From assembly GCA_016926955.1 (NCBI GenBank), contig JAFGNN010000007.1, forward strand, positions 49,676 to 113,675: a stretch of DNA of 64,000 nucleotides, read 5' to 3'. The DNA is from Spirochaetales bacterium. GTDB lineage: Bacteria > Spirochaetota > Spirochaetia > Treponematales > UBA12059. The notes beneath the pieces are model-generated. The model did no database searches, was not told the origin of the DNA, and saw only the letters and a list, made by a program, of their open reading frames with translations. Position 1 is the stretch's first letter. Every line of letters starts with the position of its first letter. Below, piece after piece: positions 18,723 to 29,549 of this stretch. Both the position numbers and the translations under genes were made by a program.

Positions 18723-20255
18723 ATGGGATACGCCGAACACGATCTGAGGGTCCCCGCCGCCTCGGGAGACGCCGGGCTCCGCGCCCTCGTCGCAAAAAAG
18801 ACGGGGCTCCGCGACTTCGCCTTCACCATCCTCAAGAAGAGCCTCGACGCGCGCCGCAAGGGCGACATCGCCTGGCTCTTCCGCGTGGGGGTGAGCTCGC
18901 CGGAACTCGCCTCGGGCGAGGCGCCCGCGGAGCCGGACCTGGAGCCCGAGCGCCGGGCGCGGAGCGAGCGCGTCATCGTGGTCGGCACGGGACCGGCCGG
19001 CATCTTCGCCGCCGACTACCTTTCGCGCGCTGGCTTCGCCGTGACCGTGCTCGAGCGCGGCAGCCGCGTCGAGGACCGCGCCGCCGCCATCGACGCCTTC
19101 GAAGCTGGCGGATCCTTCGGCGCCTCGGACAACTACGCCTTCGGGGAGGGCGGCGCGGGCACCTTCTCCGACGGCAAGCTCTCGTCGCGCAGCAAGGGCA
19201 TCGGCTTCGAGCGCGAGTATGTCTTCAAACGCTTCATCGAGGCGGGCGCCCCGGACGAGATCCGCTACATGACACACCCCCACCTCGGCTCGGACCGGCT
19301 CTTCCGCATGACGGGAGCCCTGCGCCGCTCGCTCGAGGAGCGGGGCGTCGAGTTCCGTTTCGGCGAGCCGATGGTGGACCTCGTCATCCGCGGGGGGAAG
19401 GTTGCGGCGCTCAGGACCCCCGCGGGCGAGCTCGAGGCCGAACGCTTCATCCTGGCAACGGGACATTCCGCCTTCGAGACCTTCCGCATGCTGGTCGCGC
19501 GCGGCGTGCCGTTCCGGCCCAAGAATTTCGCCGTCGGCTTCCGCGCAGAACACGCGCAGGAAGCCATCAACCGGGCGCAGTGGGGCGTACCGCGCATACC
19601 CGGGGTCAAGGCCGCCGAATACCGACTGGCCGCCCAGGCGGGCGACGGCACGGGCGTCTACTCGTTCTGCATGTGCCCGGGGGGAAGCGTGGTGCCGGCC
19701 TCGGCCTACGAGGGCTGCTCGGTGGTGAACGGCAAGAGCGACTACGCCCGAGCCGGCCGCTTCGCGAATGCGGCGGTGGTGGCAGGTCTGTCCCTCCCCG
19801 CCCTGCTCGGCAGGGAAATCGGCGCGCCCGAAGCGCTCGACTGGCTCGAGGCGCTGGAACGATCCTATTTCGCCTTCGCGCGCAGCTGGGCCGCCCCCGC
19901 CATGACGATCAGGGACTTCCTCGCGGGCCGCTCCGGCTCGCGTCTGCCCGACGCGACGAGCTACCCCCTCGGGCTCGTTCCCGCCGACCTGGCCGAGCTC
20001 CTGCCCGGCGCCCTGGTCGCGCCGCTCCGCGAGGGCCTGGCCGGGTTCGCCCGCAAGCTCCGCGGCTACGACGAGGGCCTGATCCTCGGCCTGGAGAGCA
20101 AGACGAGCGCGAGCGTGCAGGCGCTCCGCGACCCGGAGACCTGCACGGCTGGCTTTCCCAACCTCCACCTGGTCGGCGAAGGCTCGGGTTGGTCCGGGGG
20201 CATCGTCAGTTCGGCCGCCGACGGCCTCAAGGCGGCGCGATCCATCGCGCGCTGA
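18723..20255 (+). CDS. FAD-dependent dehydrogenase (COG2509-like)
   Basis: Predicted cytoplasmic NAD(P)/FAD oxidoreductase, 510 aa. An N-terminal domain of about 75 residues (LVAKKTGLRDFAFTILKKSL) precedes the dinucleotide-binding motif VVGTGPAGIFAADYLSRAG and VTVLERGSRVEDR. Further family motifs are GEGGAGTFSDGKLSSR, FILATGHSAFETF, FAVGFRAEHAQ and the C-terminal LVGEGSGWSGGIVSSAADG. Members are widespread but the reaction is not known. The start was set at the ATG placed 7 nt after a good promoter. Confidence 0.9.
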   Translation: MGYAEHDLRVPAASGDAGLRALVAKKTGLRDFAFTILKKSLDARRKGDIAWLFRVGVSSPELASGEAPAEPDLEPERRARSERVIVVGTGPAGIFAADYLSRAGFAVTVLERGSRVEDRAAAIDAFEAGGSFGASDNYAFGEGGAGTFSDGKLSSRSKGIGFEREYVFKRFIEAGAPDEIRYMTHPHLGSDRLFRMTGALRRSLEERGVEFRFGEPMVDLVIRGGKVAALRTPAGELEAERFILATGHSAFETFRMLVARGVPFRPKNFAVGFRAEHAQEAINRAQWGVPRIPGVKAAEYRLAAQAGDGTGVYSFCMCPGGSVVPASAYEGCSVVNGKSDYARAGRFANAAVVAGLSLPALLGREIGAPEALDWLEALERSYFAFARSWAAPAMTIRDFLAGRSGSRLPDATSYPLGLVPADLAELLPGALVAPLREGLAGFARKLRGYDEGLILGLESKTSASVQALRDPETCTAGFPNLHLVGEGSGWSGGIVSSAADGLKAARSIAR

Positions 20256-20263
20256 CGCGCGCC

Positions 20264-20294
20264 GCCCGGGTCCGGAACCGCACCGGCCCCGGGC
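20264..20294. terminator. hairpin between convergent genes
   Basis: GCCCGGG (20264-20270) pairs with CCCGGGC (20288-20294). It lies in the 43-bp gap between the FAD dehydrogenase and ppk stops. There is no U-run. Confidence 0.5.
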
Positions 20295-20298
20295 ATGC

Positions 20299-22430
<2,132 letters not shown>

Positions 22431-22434
<4 letters not shown>

Positions 22435-24002
22435 GCCAGCACCGCCCGGAGGCCGAACACGTCCTCGAAAAGGTCGCCCTTCTCCTCGAGCGAAAGCCGC
22501 TCGAGCCCGAGTTCGAGCGCGCCTTCGGCGCGGATGACGCAGGAATCCTCGCGCAGCTCCAGCGAGGCTATGCGCACCCTTTGCGTATGTCCCCGGTCGA
22601 GCGCGTCGGCGACGCGGAGCAAGGCCGACAGCTTGAGCACCGCCATGCGGTCCTCCCGCGAAAGCCCCATGAAGGCGGCGTGAGAGTTCGAAGGCCCCTG
22701 TTTGCGGTGGTAGCGGGCGCAGCTGGCGACCACGGCAGCGTCATCGCGCTGAAGCCCGAATATCTCGCTGTTCTGGATGATGTACTCGGAATGCCGGTGA
22801 TGGCCGCTCGAGCGGATGAACGAGCCGACGTCGTGCAGGATCGCGGCCGCCTCGAGCAGGAGCCGCTCCCTCCCCCCGAGTCCGTGCTCGGAACGGAGCT
22901 CGTCGAAGAGCCGGAGCGAAAGGTCGGCGACGTGGAGGGCGTGATCCTCATCGTAGCGGAACCGGCGTCCGAGGCTGGCGGCGCTGGCCAGCACCTGTCG
23001 CCGGATCTCGTCCTCGGAATCCGCCGCGTTTCCGAGCGCCACGCGCACCAGAAGCCCCTCGCGGATGGACGCGGAGGGAACGACGAGCTCCTCGGCTGCG
23101 GTCCGGTCGAGAAAGAGCTTGAGCACCAGCAAGCCCGCTCCGATACCCTCCGCCTCGTCGAAGGGAATGCGGAAGCGGTTCACGAGCTCCTCGGGAGCGA
23201 GCGCGGCGAGCTCTTCCGCGAAAGCCGAAAAGGTCACGCGGTCGATGACGGCGTAGCCTTCCTCCTCGGCGTCGACCTGAAGCCCGGCCAAGGTGCGGGC
23301 GGCGAAGCGGGCATCGCCGCCGATGGCGACGAAGGTGCGCACCGTATCGAGAGCCATGTCGGCTTCGAGCATGTCGCAGGTTGTGCGCACGTGGTCCTCG
23401 AGAAAGCGCCCGAGCCAGGCCGCCGAACCGGTCGTCGCGCGGACCTGTTCGTCGACGCGGATGGTGCCGATGCGGATCGAGTGGGCCGCGGCCATCTTCC
23501 CGCGACGGAGCAGCATCAACTCGGTCGAACCTCCGCCGACCTCGATGACCAGGGCGTTGGTGTTCCGGGAACGCGCCCTCCACTCGTCGCCCATGGCGCG
23601 CTGCACGGCCAGGTACATGAGGTGGTTCTCTTCGATGTCCTCGACGACCTGGATCGAGAATCCCGTGCGGAGCGCCACGCGATCGACGAAGGTTTCGCGG
23701 TTCGAGGCCTCTCGCAAGGCGCTGGTCGCGATGACGCGGGCGTCCTCGGGCTTGAGGCCGTAGCCGCCCAGGAGCTCGCGGAAGCCGCGCAATATGGCGA
23801 TGGCCTCGACCATCGAGGAACGCGAGAGCGATCCCCTGGTGAACGCGTCGCGTCCGAGGCGGGCGGGTTTTCCCGCGCGGTCCACGATCCGGAACCCGCC
23901 CGCGCCATCCAGTTCGGCCACGAGCAGGCGCAGCCCCGTCGACCCTATCTCCACGACAGCCTCGAGGCCCGAAGGCGCGAGGCGCCGATCCACGCCGCTC
24001 AA
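22431..24002 (-). CDS. ppx: exopolyphosphatase / pppGpp phosphohydrolase (Ppx/GppA)
   Basis: Releases phosphate from polyphosphate ends, 523 aa. The ASKHA ATPase fold shows EIGSTGLRLLVAEL, ATSALREASNRETF and VIEVGGGSTELMLL. The C-terminal HD-like domain has ILHDVGSFIRSSGHHRHSEYI. It starts with TTG at 24002 behind GGAGGAG at 5-nt spacing; no better ATG exists nearby. It heads a ppx-ppk operon, the reverse of the more familiar ppk-ppx order. Whether it prefers polyphosphate or pppGpp cannot be told from sequence. Confidence 0.93.
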
Positions 24003-24109
24003 AAAGCTCCTCCCCCCGCCTCGCCTCGACCGGAGACGGACGGCGACCCCTACTCTACTACGCTCCCGGCTCTGGTACGAGCCCCTGTCCCCGGGTTATG
24101 GTTCGCCCG

Positions 24110-24820
24110 ATGCGCGATTTCCTCTTCAATATCGTACTCGCCGCCCTGCCCGCCGCCGCCCTGATCGGCTGGGCGATCTTCCGCGACCGCGAGCGGCCCG
24201 AACCCGTCGGAGCCCTGCTGAAGGCGGTCGCTTTCGGTTTCATCGCCACGCTGCCCGCCATCTTCATCGAACCCTTCGCGGACCTGCCTTCCTACCGACT
24301 GCCTTGGCCCCTCGACGCAGCCTGGCGCGCCTTCGTCGTGGCTGCCCTGGTGGAGGAAGGCCTCAAGTTCGCGCTGGTCCGTCTCTGGATTTTCCGGTCG
24401 AAGGCCTTCGACGAGGTCATGGACGGCATCGTATACACCATGTGCGTTTCGCTCGGCTTCGCCTTCGTGGAAAACGCCCTCTACGGCTACGCCGACCGCT
24501 GGATACTCCTGCTCCGGGCCTTCACCGCGGTTCCCATGCACGCCGCCGCCTCCGGACTCATGGGGTGGCGCCTCGGACTGGCCCGGATCGATCGCGATCC
24601 CGTCATCGCCCGTCGCCACGCGGCCGCCGGCCTCGCGGTCGCCGTCCTGGTTCACGGGCTCTACGATTTCGCCGTCTTCTCGGGTCCGGCTGTCGCCTGG
24701 GCCGCGCCCTTGGTCGTCGCGGTCGCGTGGTTCGCCTTGCTCCGCCGCTTCCGCCGGGCCCGCGACCTCGACCGAGTCCGCGGGCTCGATCGGCGCTCGG
24801 GCGAGGAGCTCGTCCCGTGA
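24110..24820 (+). CDS. PrsW-family intramembrane metalloprotease
   Basis: Polytopic membrane protein, 236 aa, with the PrsW/CAAX-like glutamic protease motifs: ALVEEGLKFALVR, GFAFVENALY, PMHAAASGLMGW and VHGLYDFAVF, each inside or next to a predicted helix. PrsW cleaves anti-sigma factors in Bacillus; no such substrate is visible here. ATG 24110 was chosen because TATGGT lies 7 nt upstream, in keeping with other leaderless starts here; ATG 24098 is the alternative. The stop overlaps the start of the SpoU methyltransferase gene (GTGA). Confidence 0.9.
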   Translation: MRDFLFNIVLAALPAAALIGWAIFRDRERPEPVGALLKAVAFGFIATLPAIFIEPFADLPSYRLPWPLDAAWRAFVVAALVEEGLKFALVRLWIFRSKAFDEVMDGIVYTMCVSLGFAFVENALYGYADRWILLLRAFTAVPMHAAASGLMGWRLGLARIDRDPVIARRHAAAGLAVAVLVHGLYDFAVFSGPAVAWAAPLVVAVAWFALLRRFRRARDLDRVRGLDRRSGEELVP

Positions 24821-25581
24821 ACGGTCCGGAAGGCCTCGAGCTTTTCGACGGTCTCCGCGACCGCGATTACGCCGCGCGCGGACTCATGGTCATCGAAGGC
24901 CGCATCCTGCTCGACAAAGCCCTGGACGCGGGGCTTTCCATCGAAGCGGCGCTCTGCATGCCCGCGGACCGGCCAAGCGTCGAGGCCCGCTCCGGAGGAG
25001 CCTTCCCCGTCCACTCCCGCCCCGCCCCGGAAATCGCGGAACTCGTAGGCTTCGGCTTCCACCGTGGAGTGCTTGCCCTGGCCCGCCGGCCCGCGCTGCC
25101 GGAACCGGCGCGCGTCGCGACGCCGGACGGCGACCTGCTCGTCCTGTGGAACGTAACCGATCCGGAAAACCTCGGCCTGCTCTCGCGCAGCGCGGCCGCC
25201 CTCGGCGCCGCGGCCATCGCGCTCGGTCCGGGCTGCGCGGACCCATACTCGCGGAAAGCGCTCCGGACCAGCATGGGCAACCTGCTGACGCGACCGCTTT
25301 TACGCGTCGACGTGGCCGGGCTCGCCGCCCTGCGCGGTCCCGATCGCCTCCTCGTCGCGGCGGCCCTCGGACCCCGGTCCCGCGAGCTGCGCGGCTTCGA
25401 TCCCGGTGGCCGCGCGGTGGCCCTCGCGCTCGGGAACGAAGGCTACGGCCTCCCTGACGAAGCGATAGAAGTCTGCGACGAAGTCCTCGTCGTTCCAATG
25501 GCCTCCGGCGTCGACAGCCTCAACGTCGCCGCCGCCGGCGCCATCATGATGTGGGAGCTTTTCGGGAAAAGCCCGGCCTGA
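24817..25581 (+). CDS. SpoU/TrmH-family RNA 2'-O-methyltransferase
   Basis: SAM-dependent ribose methyltransferase for rRNA or tRNA, 254 aa. The N-terminal L30e-like domain has VIEGRILLDKALDAGL and GFGFHRGVLALAR. The three SpoU motifs are NVTDPENLGLLSRSA, ALGNEGYGLPDE and PMASGVDSLNVAAAGAIMM, which form the knotted SAM site. GTG start, behind GAGGAG, overlapping the PrsW stop. The last codons lie in a 20-bp hairpin stem. The target nucleotide is not predictable. Confidence 0.92.
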   Translation: MNGPEGLELFDGLRDRDYAARGLMVIEGRILLDKALDAGLSIEAALCMPADRPSVEARSGGAFPVHSRPAPEIAELVGFGFHRGVLALARRPALPEPARVATPDGDLLVLWNVTDPENLGLLSRSAAALGAAAIALGPGCADPYSRKALRTSMGNLLTRPLLRVDVAGLAALRGPDRLLVAAALGPRSRELRGFDPGGRAVALALGNEGYGLPDEAIEVCDEVLVVPMASGVDSLNVAAAGAIMMWELFGKSPA

Positions 25582-25619
25582 GCCCGGCGGCCCCGGTCGC
25601 CGCCGGGCTCAGGCCGGGC
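25571..25619. terminator. 20-bp perfect hairpin between convergent genes
   Basis: Bases 25571-25590 are perfectly complementary to 25600-25619, with a 9-nt loop. The stem contains the SpoU stop codon. It is very stable but lacks a U-run; a bidirectional transcription block is likely. Confidence 0.65.
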
Positions 25620-25648
25620 GGCGCGGGAAAGCCGGTTCCGCACGGCGG

Positions 25649-26431
25649 CTAGCCCTTCCAGTTCTCCAGCATGGCCGCCACGGAGCGGCGCATCTCGTCC
25701 ATGAAATCGGACGCGAGCTTGCGCCGATACATGTGCTGGCCGTAATTCGAACAACCCTCGAGGTACCGGAGCCCCTCGTATTCCGGTCGCGCGAAGAGCC
25801 TCGCCGCGCCGTCCGCGTCGAGTTCCCGATAGCGGTCGCGGTGGACGATCAGGTCGGCGGGCGCCCGCGACGTGAGCGGCCTGGCCTTCTGCTGCGCCGT
25901 GGGCCAGCCGAGCGTCAGCATCGCGATCGGGAAGGTCCAGCGCGGCAGGGCCAGAAGCTCGCGGTGAATCTCCCAGTTCTCCATCACGTCGCCGATGTAG
26001 CACGAGCCGAGGCCGACGCTTTCCGCGGCGATGACACACTGGTGGGCCGCGATCAGCGCGTCCGAGCAGGCCAGCAGGAGGTCGCCCTCGCGCGGCGTTT
26101 TCCTCGCCTCGCCCGAGGCCGCGCACAGCTCGTCGACGCCGGAAAAGCTCAGCCAGTCCTCGAGTCGCCGCGCGTCCGCAAGGAAGACGAGCACCCACGG
26201 CGCGCGCGCGATGAACGCCTGGTGGTCGCAGGTTTCCGACAGGCGCCGCTTCAGGGCCGGATCCTCGATCTCGAGTATACTGTACAGCTGCAGGTTGCCC
26301 GCGGTCGGCGCGCGCATCGTCGCCGCGAGCACGGCATCGCGCGTCTCCTGCCCGACCGGCCTGTCCTCGAAGGCCCGAACCGACTTCCGCGCCGCGAGCA
26401 GCGCCAGGGTCGGATTCCCGATCTGTTCCAT
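25649..26431 (-). CDS. nitroreductase-family flavoprotein (NfsA/FRP-like)
   Basis: FMN- and NAD(P)H-dependent reductase, 260 aa, cytoplasmic. Seen: LAARKSVRAFEDRPVG (FMN phosphate site), MRAPTAGNLQLYSILEI, CVIAAESVGLGSCYIGDV and a C-terminal extension (RYLEGCSNYGQHMYRRK) as in NfsA/FRP-type enzymes. The ATG has GGAGGAAGC directly upstream. It follows the pirin gene by about 20 bp on the same strand and is probably co-transcribed. Natural substrate unknown. Confidence 0.9.
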   Translation of the reverse strand: MEQIGNPTLALLAARKSVRAFEDRPVGQETRDAVLAATMRAPTAGNLQLYSILEIEDPALKRRLSETCDHQAFIARAPWVLVFLADARRLEDWLSFSGVDELCAASGEARKTPREGDLLLACSDALIAAHQCVIAAESVGLGSCYIGDVMENWEIHRELLALPRWTFPIAMLTLGWPTAQQKARPLTSRAPADLIVHRDRYRELDADGAARLFARPEYEGLRYLEGCSNYGQHMYRRKLASDFMDEMRRSVAAMLENWKG

Positions 26432-26451
26432 GCTTCCTCCGCAATCCGGGT

Positions 26452-27294
26452 TCAAATCCGCTTGATGAAGGTTCCCTCGTCGATTTCCGCGAAGGCCCGC
26501 TCGAGCTCCTCGCGCGTGTTCATCACGATGGGACCACCCCAGGCTATCGGCTCGCGGAGCGGCGTCCCCGAGAATAACACGCACCGAGCGAGGGCCGTAC
26601 CGTGCCCCATGAGCCGTACCGCGTCGCCGTCCTCGAAGAGCAGCGCGCGCCGGCTCTCGAGCGGCTCGCCTTGGTCGACCGAGACCTGTCCCTCCATCAA
26701 ATACGCGAAGCAGGTGTCGCCCGGCCGCGCCGGAATCTCGAGCACGGCGCCCGGCTCGAGCGCGATGTCGAGCATGGTCGCGTCGACAAAGCCGCCGCGC
26801 ATGGCGCCCCGGGTTCCCGCGAATTCACCGCCGATCACGCGGACGGTCCAGCCTGTCCCGCGTACCGCCGGAACGCGTTCCGCCACGAGGTCGTGGTACG
26901 CGGGCGCCTTCATCTTGTCCGCGGCCGGCATGTTGAGCCAGAGCTGGAGGCCGAGCATGCGCGGCGCCGCCTTCGGCATTTCCTGGTGGATTATTCCCGA
27001 GCCCGCCGTCATCCACTGGCAGCCGCCGGCGACGATGCTTCCCTTGTTCCCGAGGCTGTCCCCGTGCTCGATGAGGCCCGAGGCCAGGAAGGTCACCGTC
27101 TCGATGCCCCGGTGCGGGTGCCACGGAAAACCCTTCACGTAATCGTCGGGGTCGGTCGAGTCGAACGCGTCGAGCATGAGGAAGGGATCGAATTCCTCCA
27201 CGTCGCGCGCGCCGATCACGCGGACGAGCCTCACGCCCGCCCCGTCCACCGCCGGCCGTCCCGTCACCACCCTGCGCACATCGCGGTACTTCAT
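26452..27294 (-). CDS. pirin-family bicupin protein
   Basis: Cupin-fold iron protein, 280 aa. Metal-site motifs: FPWHPHRGIETVTFL and GSGIIHQEMP (His, His and His/Glu ligands). The C-terminal cupin is seen at YLMEGQVSVDQGE and LFSGTPLREPIAWGGPIVMN. Some pirins are quercetin dioxygenases; others are redox sensors. ATG 27294 sits 6 nt after TATACT with no Shine-Dalgarno, though no clear -35 is present. Upstream lies a 309-base structured intergenic region. Confidence 0.93.
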   Translation of the reverse strand: MKYRDVRRVVTGRPAVDGAGVRLVRVIGARDVEEFDPFLMLDAFDSTDPDDYVKGFPWHPHRGIETVTFLASGLIEHGDSLGNKGSIVAGGCQWMTAGSGIIHQEMPKAAPRMLGLQLWLNMPAADKMKAPAYHDLVAERVPAVRGTGWTVRVIGGEFAGTRGAMRGGFVDATMLDIALEPGAVLEIPARPGDTCFAYLMEGQVSVDQGEPLESRRALLFEDGDAVRLMGHGTALARCVLFSGTPLREPIAWGGPIVMNTREELERAFAEIDEGTFIKRI

Positions 27295-27386
27295 GCCGCG
27301 AGTATACGCCCCCGCCCCCGCGCGCGCCACCGCACGGATGGTCCCCCACGACCGAAGAGCCGCCAGGCGAGCCGGCGTGATAGCGC

Positions 27387-27521
27387 GCGACCGCCCGAGG
27401 CGGTCGCGGCGACGAAGCCGCGGAACGGCTTCGTCGATCTCCAGTCGCGCCCTCGATGAGGTCGCCCGCTAAGGGCGGGCACGATAATCATTACCTATAC
27501 GAAAGCGGACCGGAGGTCCGC
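27387..27521. repeat. cluster of four short perfect hairpins
   Basis: Within the 309-base gap 27295-27603: GCGACCGCC-CGA-GGCGGTCGC (27387-27407); a 10-bp stem GACGAAGCCG / CGGCTTCGTC (27411-27435); GCCCGC-TAAGG-GCGGGC (27464-27480); GCGGACC-GGA-GGTCCGC (27505-27521). No gene is supported here. The density of perfect stems suggests a structured RNA or fold-back DNA element. Confidence 0.55.
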
Positions 27522-27592
27522 AGCGTCAGCGAGTGGGGTGAGTTATCGCGCGTCAGGCCCCCCGTCGCGGGCATGAATGACGCCCCTCGCCG
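27500..27592 (+). repeat. structured element, copy 1
   Basis: Shares with 41794-41887 a CGAAAGC box, exactly 24 variable nt, GAGTGGGGTG, then CGTCAGGCCCC, a variable middle, and CGCCC-TCGCCG. A stem CGATAA (27482-27487) / TTATCG (27543-27548) encloses the conserved core. Strand is arbitrary. Confidence 0.55.
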
Positions 27593-27603
27593 GTCTTATC
27601 CAA

Positions 27604-29541
27604 TCACTCCAGCGCGTCCGCCTCTTCGCTCGTCGCGGCCCACTCCGCCTCCAGGGAGGCCGCTTCCCGCTCGAGCTCCGCGATGGCGTCCGACAGCTTC
27701 TTCGCCCTGGCGCCGTCAGAGTAGTTCTCGGGCAAGCCCATGGCGTGCTCCGCGGCCGCCCTCTGCGCGCCGAGGGCGTCGAGCCGCGCCAGGATCTCCT
27801 CCTCGCGGCGGCGGAGCTTGCGAAGCCGGGCCTTGCGCTCCTTGTCCTCCTCCCAGGAACGGGACGCGGCGGGCGTCTCATCCCTGGCAGAAGTTCCGGT
27901 TCCGGCGGCCGCGGCTGCGTCCGCGTCGAGCGCCGCCTTCTTTCCCAGGAAATAGCCGTAGTCGCCGGGATAGAAGCGCGGCGTCGAACCGCAGTTGAGC
28001 TCGAGCACGCGGTCGGCGAGCCCTTCGATGAAGAATCGGTCGTGGCTGACGAAGAGCACCGTCCCTTCGAAGCGCTTGAGCGCGTCGAGCAGGACGTCCT
28101 TCGAGTCGAGGTCGAGGTGGTTCGTGGGTTCGTCGAGCACCAGCAGGTTGGCGGGACGGAGCAGCATCTTGAGGAGCGCGAGGCGCGCGCGCTCGCCGCC
28201 GGAGAGGATGCGCACGCTTTTATGCACGTCGTCGCCGCGGAAGAGGAAGGCGCCGAGCAGGTTCCGCAGCTTCGGCAGGAGCTCGGTGGGGCAGACGGTT
28301 TCCGCTTCCTGCTCGACGGTCAGGTCGCCCGAAAGCCGGTCCGCCACATCCTGCGCGAAATAGCCGACAACGATGCCGGAGCCAAGCTTGAGCGTCCCCG
28401 TGTAATCCGTGTCCTCGCCGGCGATCAGGCGCATCAGGGTGGATTTTCCCGCGCCGTTCGGACCGACGAAGGCGACCTTCCAGCCGGAGTCGACCTGGAA
28501 CGAAAGGTCGCGTACGACGTTCTTCGCGCCGTAGCCCTTGTCGAGCCCCTCGGTCGAGAGCGCGATCCTCCCGCATTTCGGCGGAGCGGGGAAGCTGAAG
28601 TGGATTTTCTTCATGCCCTCGGGAATCTCGATCGGGACGATCTTATCGAGCTGCTTCATGCGGCTCTGAACCAGGGCGGCCTTCGACTCGTTGTAGCGGA
28701 AGCGTCGGATGAATTCCTCGAGCTTGGCGATCTCCTCCTGCTGCCGCTCCCAGGAGGCGTAGAGGGTTTCGAGCTCCCGCGCGCGCAGTTTCTCGTAGTT
28801 GGAATAGTCGCCCTTGTAGAGGGAAAGCCTGCCGTTCCAGAGCTCGTGCACCTCGCGCACCGTGGCATCCAGGAAGGAGCGGTCGTGGCTGACCACGAGG
28901 AAGCCCCCCTTGAACGCGCGCAGGAAGTCCTCGAGCCAGTCCCGCGCCTCGAGGTCGAGGTAGTTGGTGGGCTCGTCGAGCAGCATGATGTCGGGATTTT
29001 CGAGTATGACGCGGGCCAGGGCCACGCGCATTCGCCAGCCACCGGAGAATTCCGCGAGCGGACGGTCCAGCTCCGCCTCGGAGAAGCCGAGCCCGGTCAG
29101 CACCTCGCGAATGCGGTCCGAGCGGCGCCAGTAGCCTGAATCCTCGACGGTCTCGTGGATGGCATGGTGTTCGGCCACGAGCTGCTCGAGCTTCGGGTCC
29201 GAAGGGTCGGCGGCCTCGAGGCGATGTCCGAGCTCCTCGTAGCGTTGGAGCAGTTCTTCGATCTCGCGGTACGCGGTCTCGGCCTCCTCGCGGACTGATC
29301 CGTCACGGAAGGCCGCTTCGGATTGCGCGAGGTACGAGACGCGCGTGCCCTTCTGCACCGCGCGCTCGCCGGAGTCGGGCGGCAGCAGCCCGGCGACGAT
29401 CTTCATCAGCGTCGACTTGCCTGCTCCGTTCGGTCCGGCGAGCGCGGCCTTCGACCCCGAGGCGAGGTTGAGCGAGACATTTTTGAGGATGTCGCGGGCG
29501 CCGAAGGCCAGCGACACCTCCGAGAACTGGACGAAAGCCAT
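27604..29541 (-). CDS. ABC-F family ATPase (ribosome-associated)
   Basis: Soluble duplicated ABC ATPase without membrane domain, 645 aa. The first cassette has GPNGAGKSTLMKIVAG, EFSGGWRMRVALARV and LLDEPTNYLDLEA; the second has GPNGAGKSTLMRLIAG, LSGGERARLALLKM and LDEPTNHLDLDS. Between them is the charged helical linker with LVQSRMKQLDKI. A C-terminal coiled coil (REEEILARLDALGAQRAA) follows an Ala-rich spacer. ABC-F proteins act on translating ribosomes; an antibiotic-resistance role cannot be inferred. It starts 8 nt after the SH3 lipoprotein gene stop, so the two form an operon. Confidence 0.94.
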   Translation of the reverse strand: MAFVQFSEVSLAFGARDILKNVSLNLASGSKAALAGPNGAGKSTLMKIVAGLLPPDSGERAVQKGTRVSYLAQSEAAFRDGSVREEAETAYREIEELLQRYEELGHRLEAADPSDPKLEQLVAEHHAIHETVEDSGYWRRSDRIREVLTGLGFSEAELDRPLAEFSGGWRMRVALARVILENPDIMLLDEPTNYLDLEARDWLEDFLRAFKGGFLVVSHDRSFLDATVREVHELWNGRLSLYKGDYSNYEKLRARELETLYASWERQQEEIAKLEEFIRRFRYNESKAALVQSRMKQLDKIVPIEIPEGMKKIHFSFPAPPKCGRIALSTEGLDKGYGAKNVVRDLSFQVDSGWKVAFVGPNGAGKSTLMRLIAGEDTDYTGTLKLGSGIVVGYFAQDVADRLSGDLTVEQEAETVCPTELLPKLRNLLGAFLFRGDDVHKSVRILSGGERARLALLKMLLRPANLLVLDEPTNHLDLDSKDVLLDALKRFEGTVLFVSHDRFFIEGLADRVLELNCGSTPRFYPGDYGYFLGKKAALDADAAAAAGTGTSARDETPAASRSWEEDKERKARLRKLRRREEEILARLDALGAQRAAAEHAMGLPENYSDGARAKKLSDAIAELEREAASLEAEWAATSEEADALE

Positions 29542-29549
29542 CGAGAGGC

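Noticed and set aside
19779..19793. Additional copies of the 12-bp word at 19780, 26681, 31781 and 46939
   Set aside because: Each differs at one or more positions and fits the local codons; not counted as copies.
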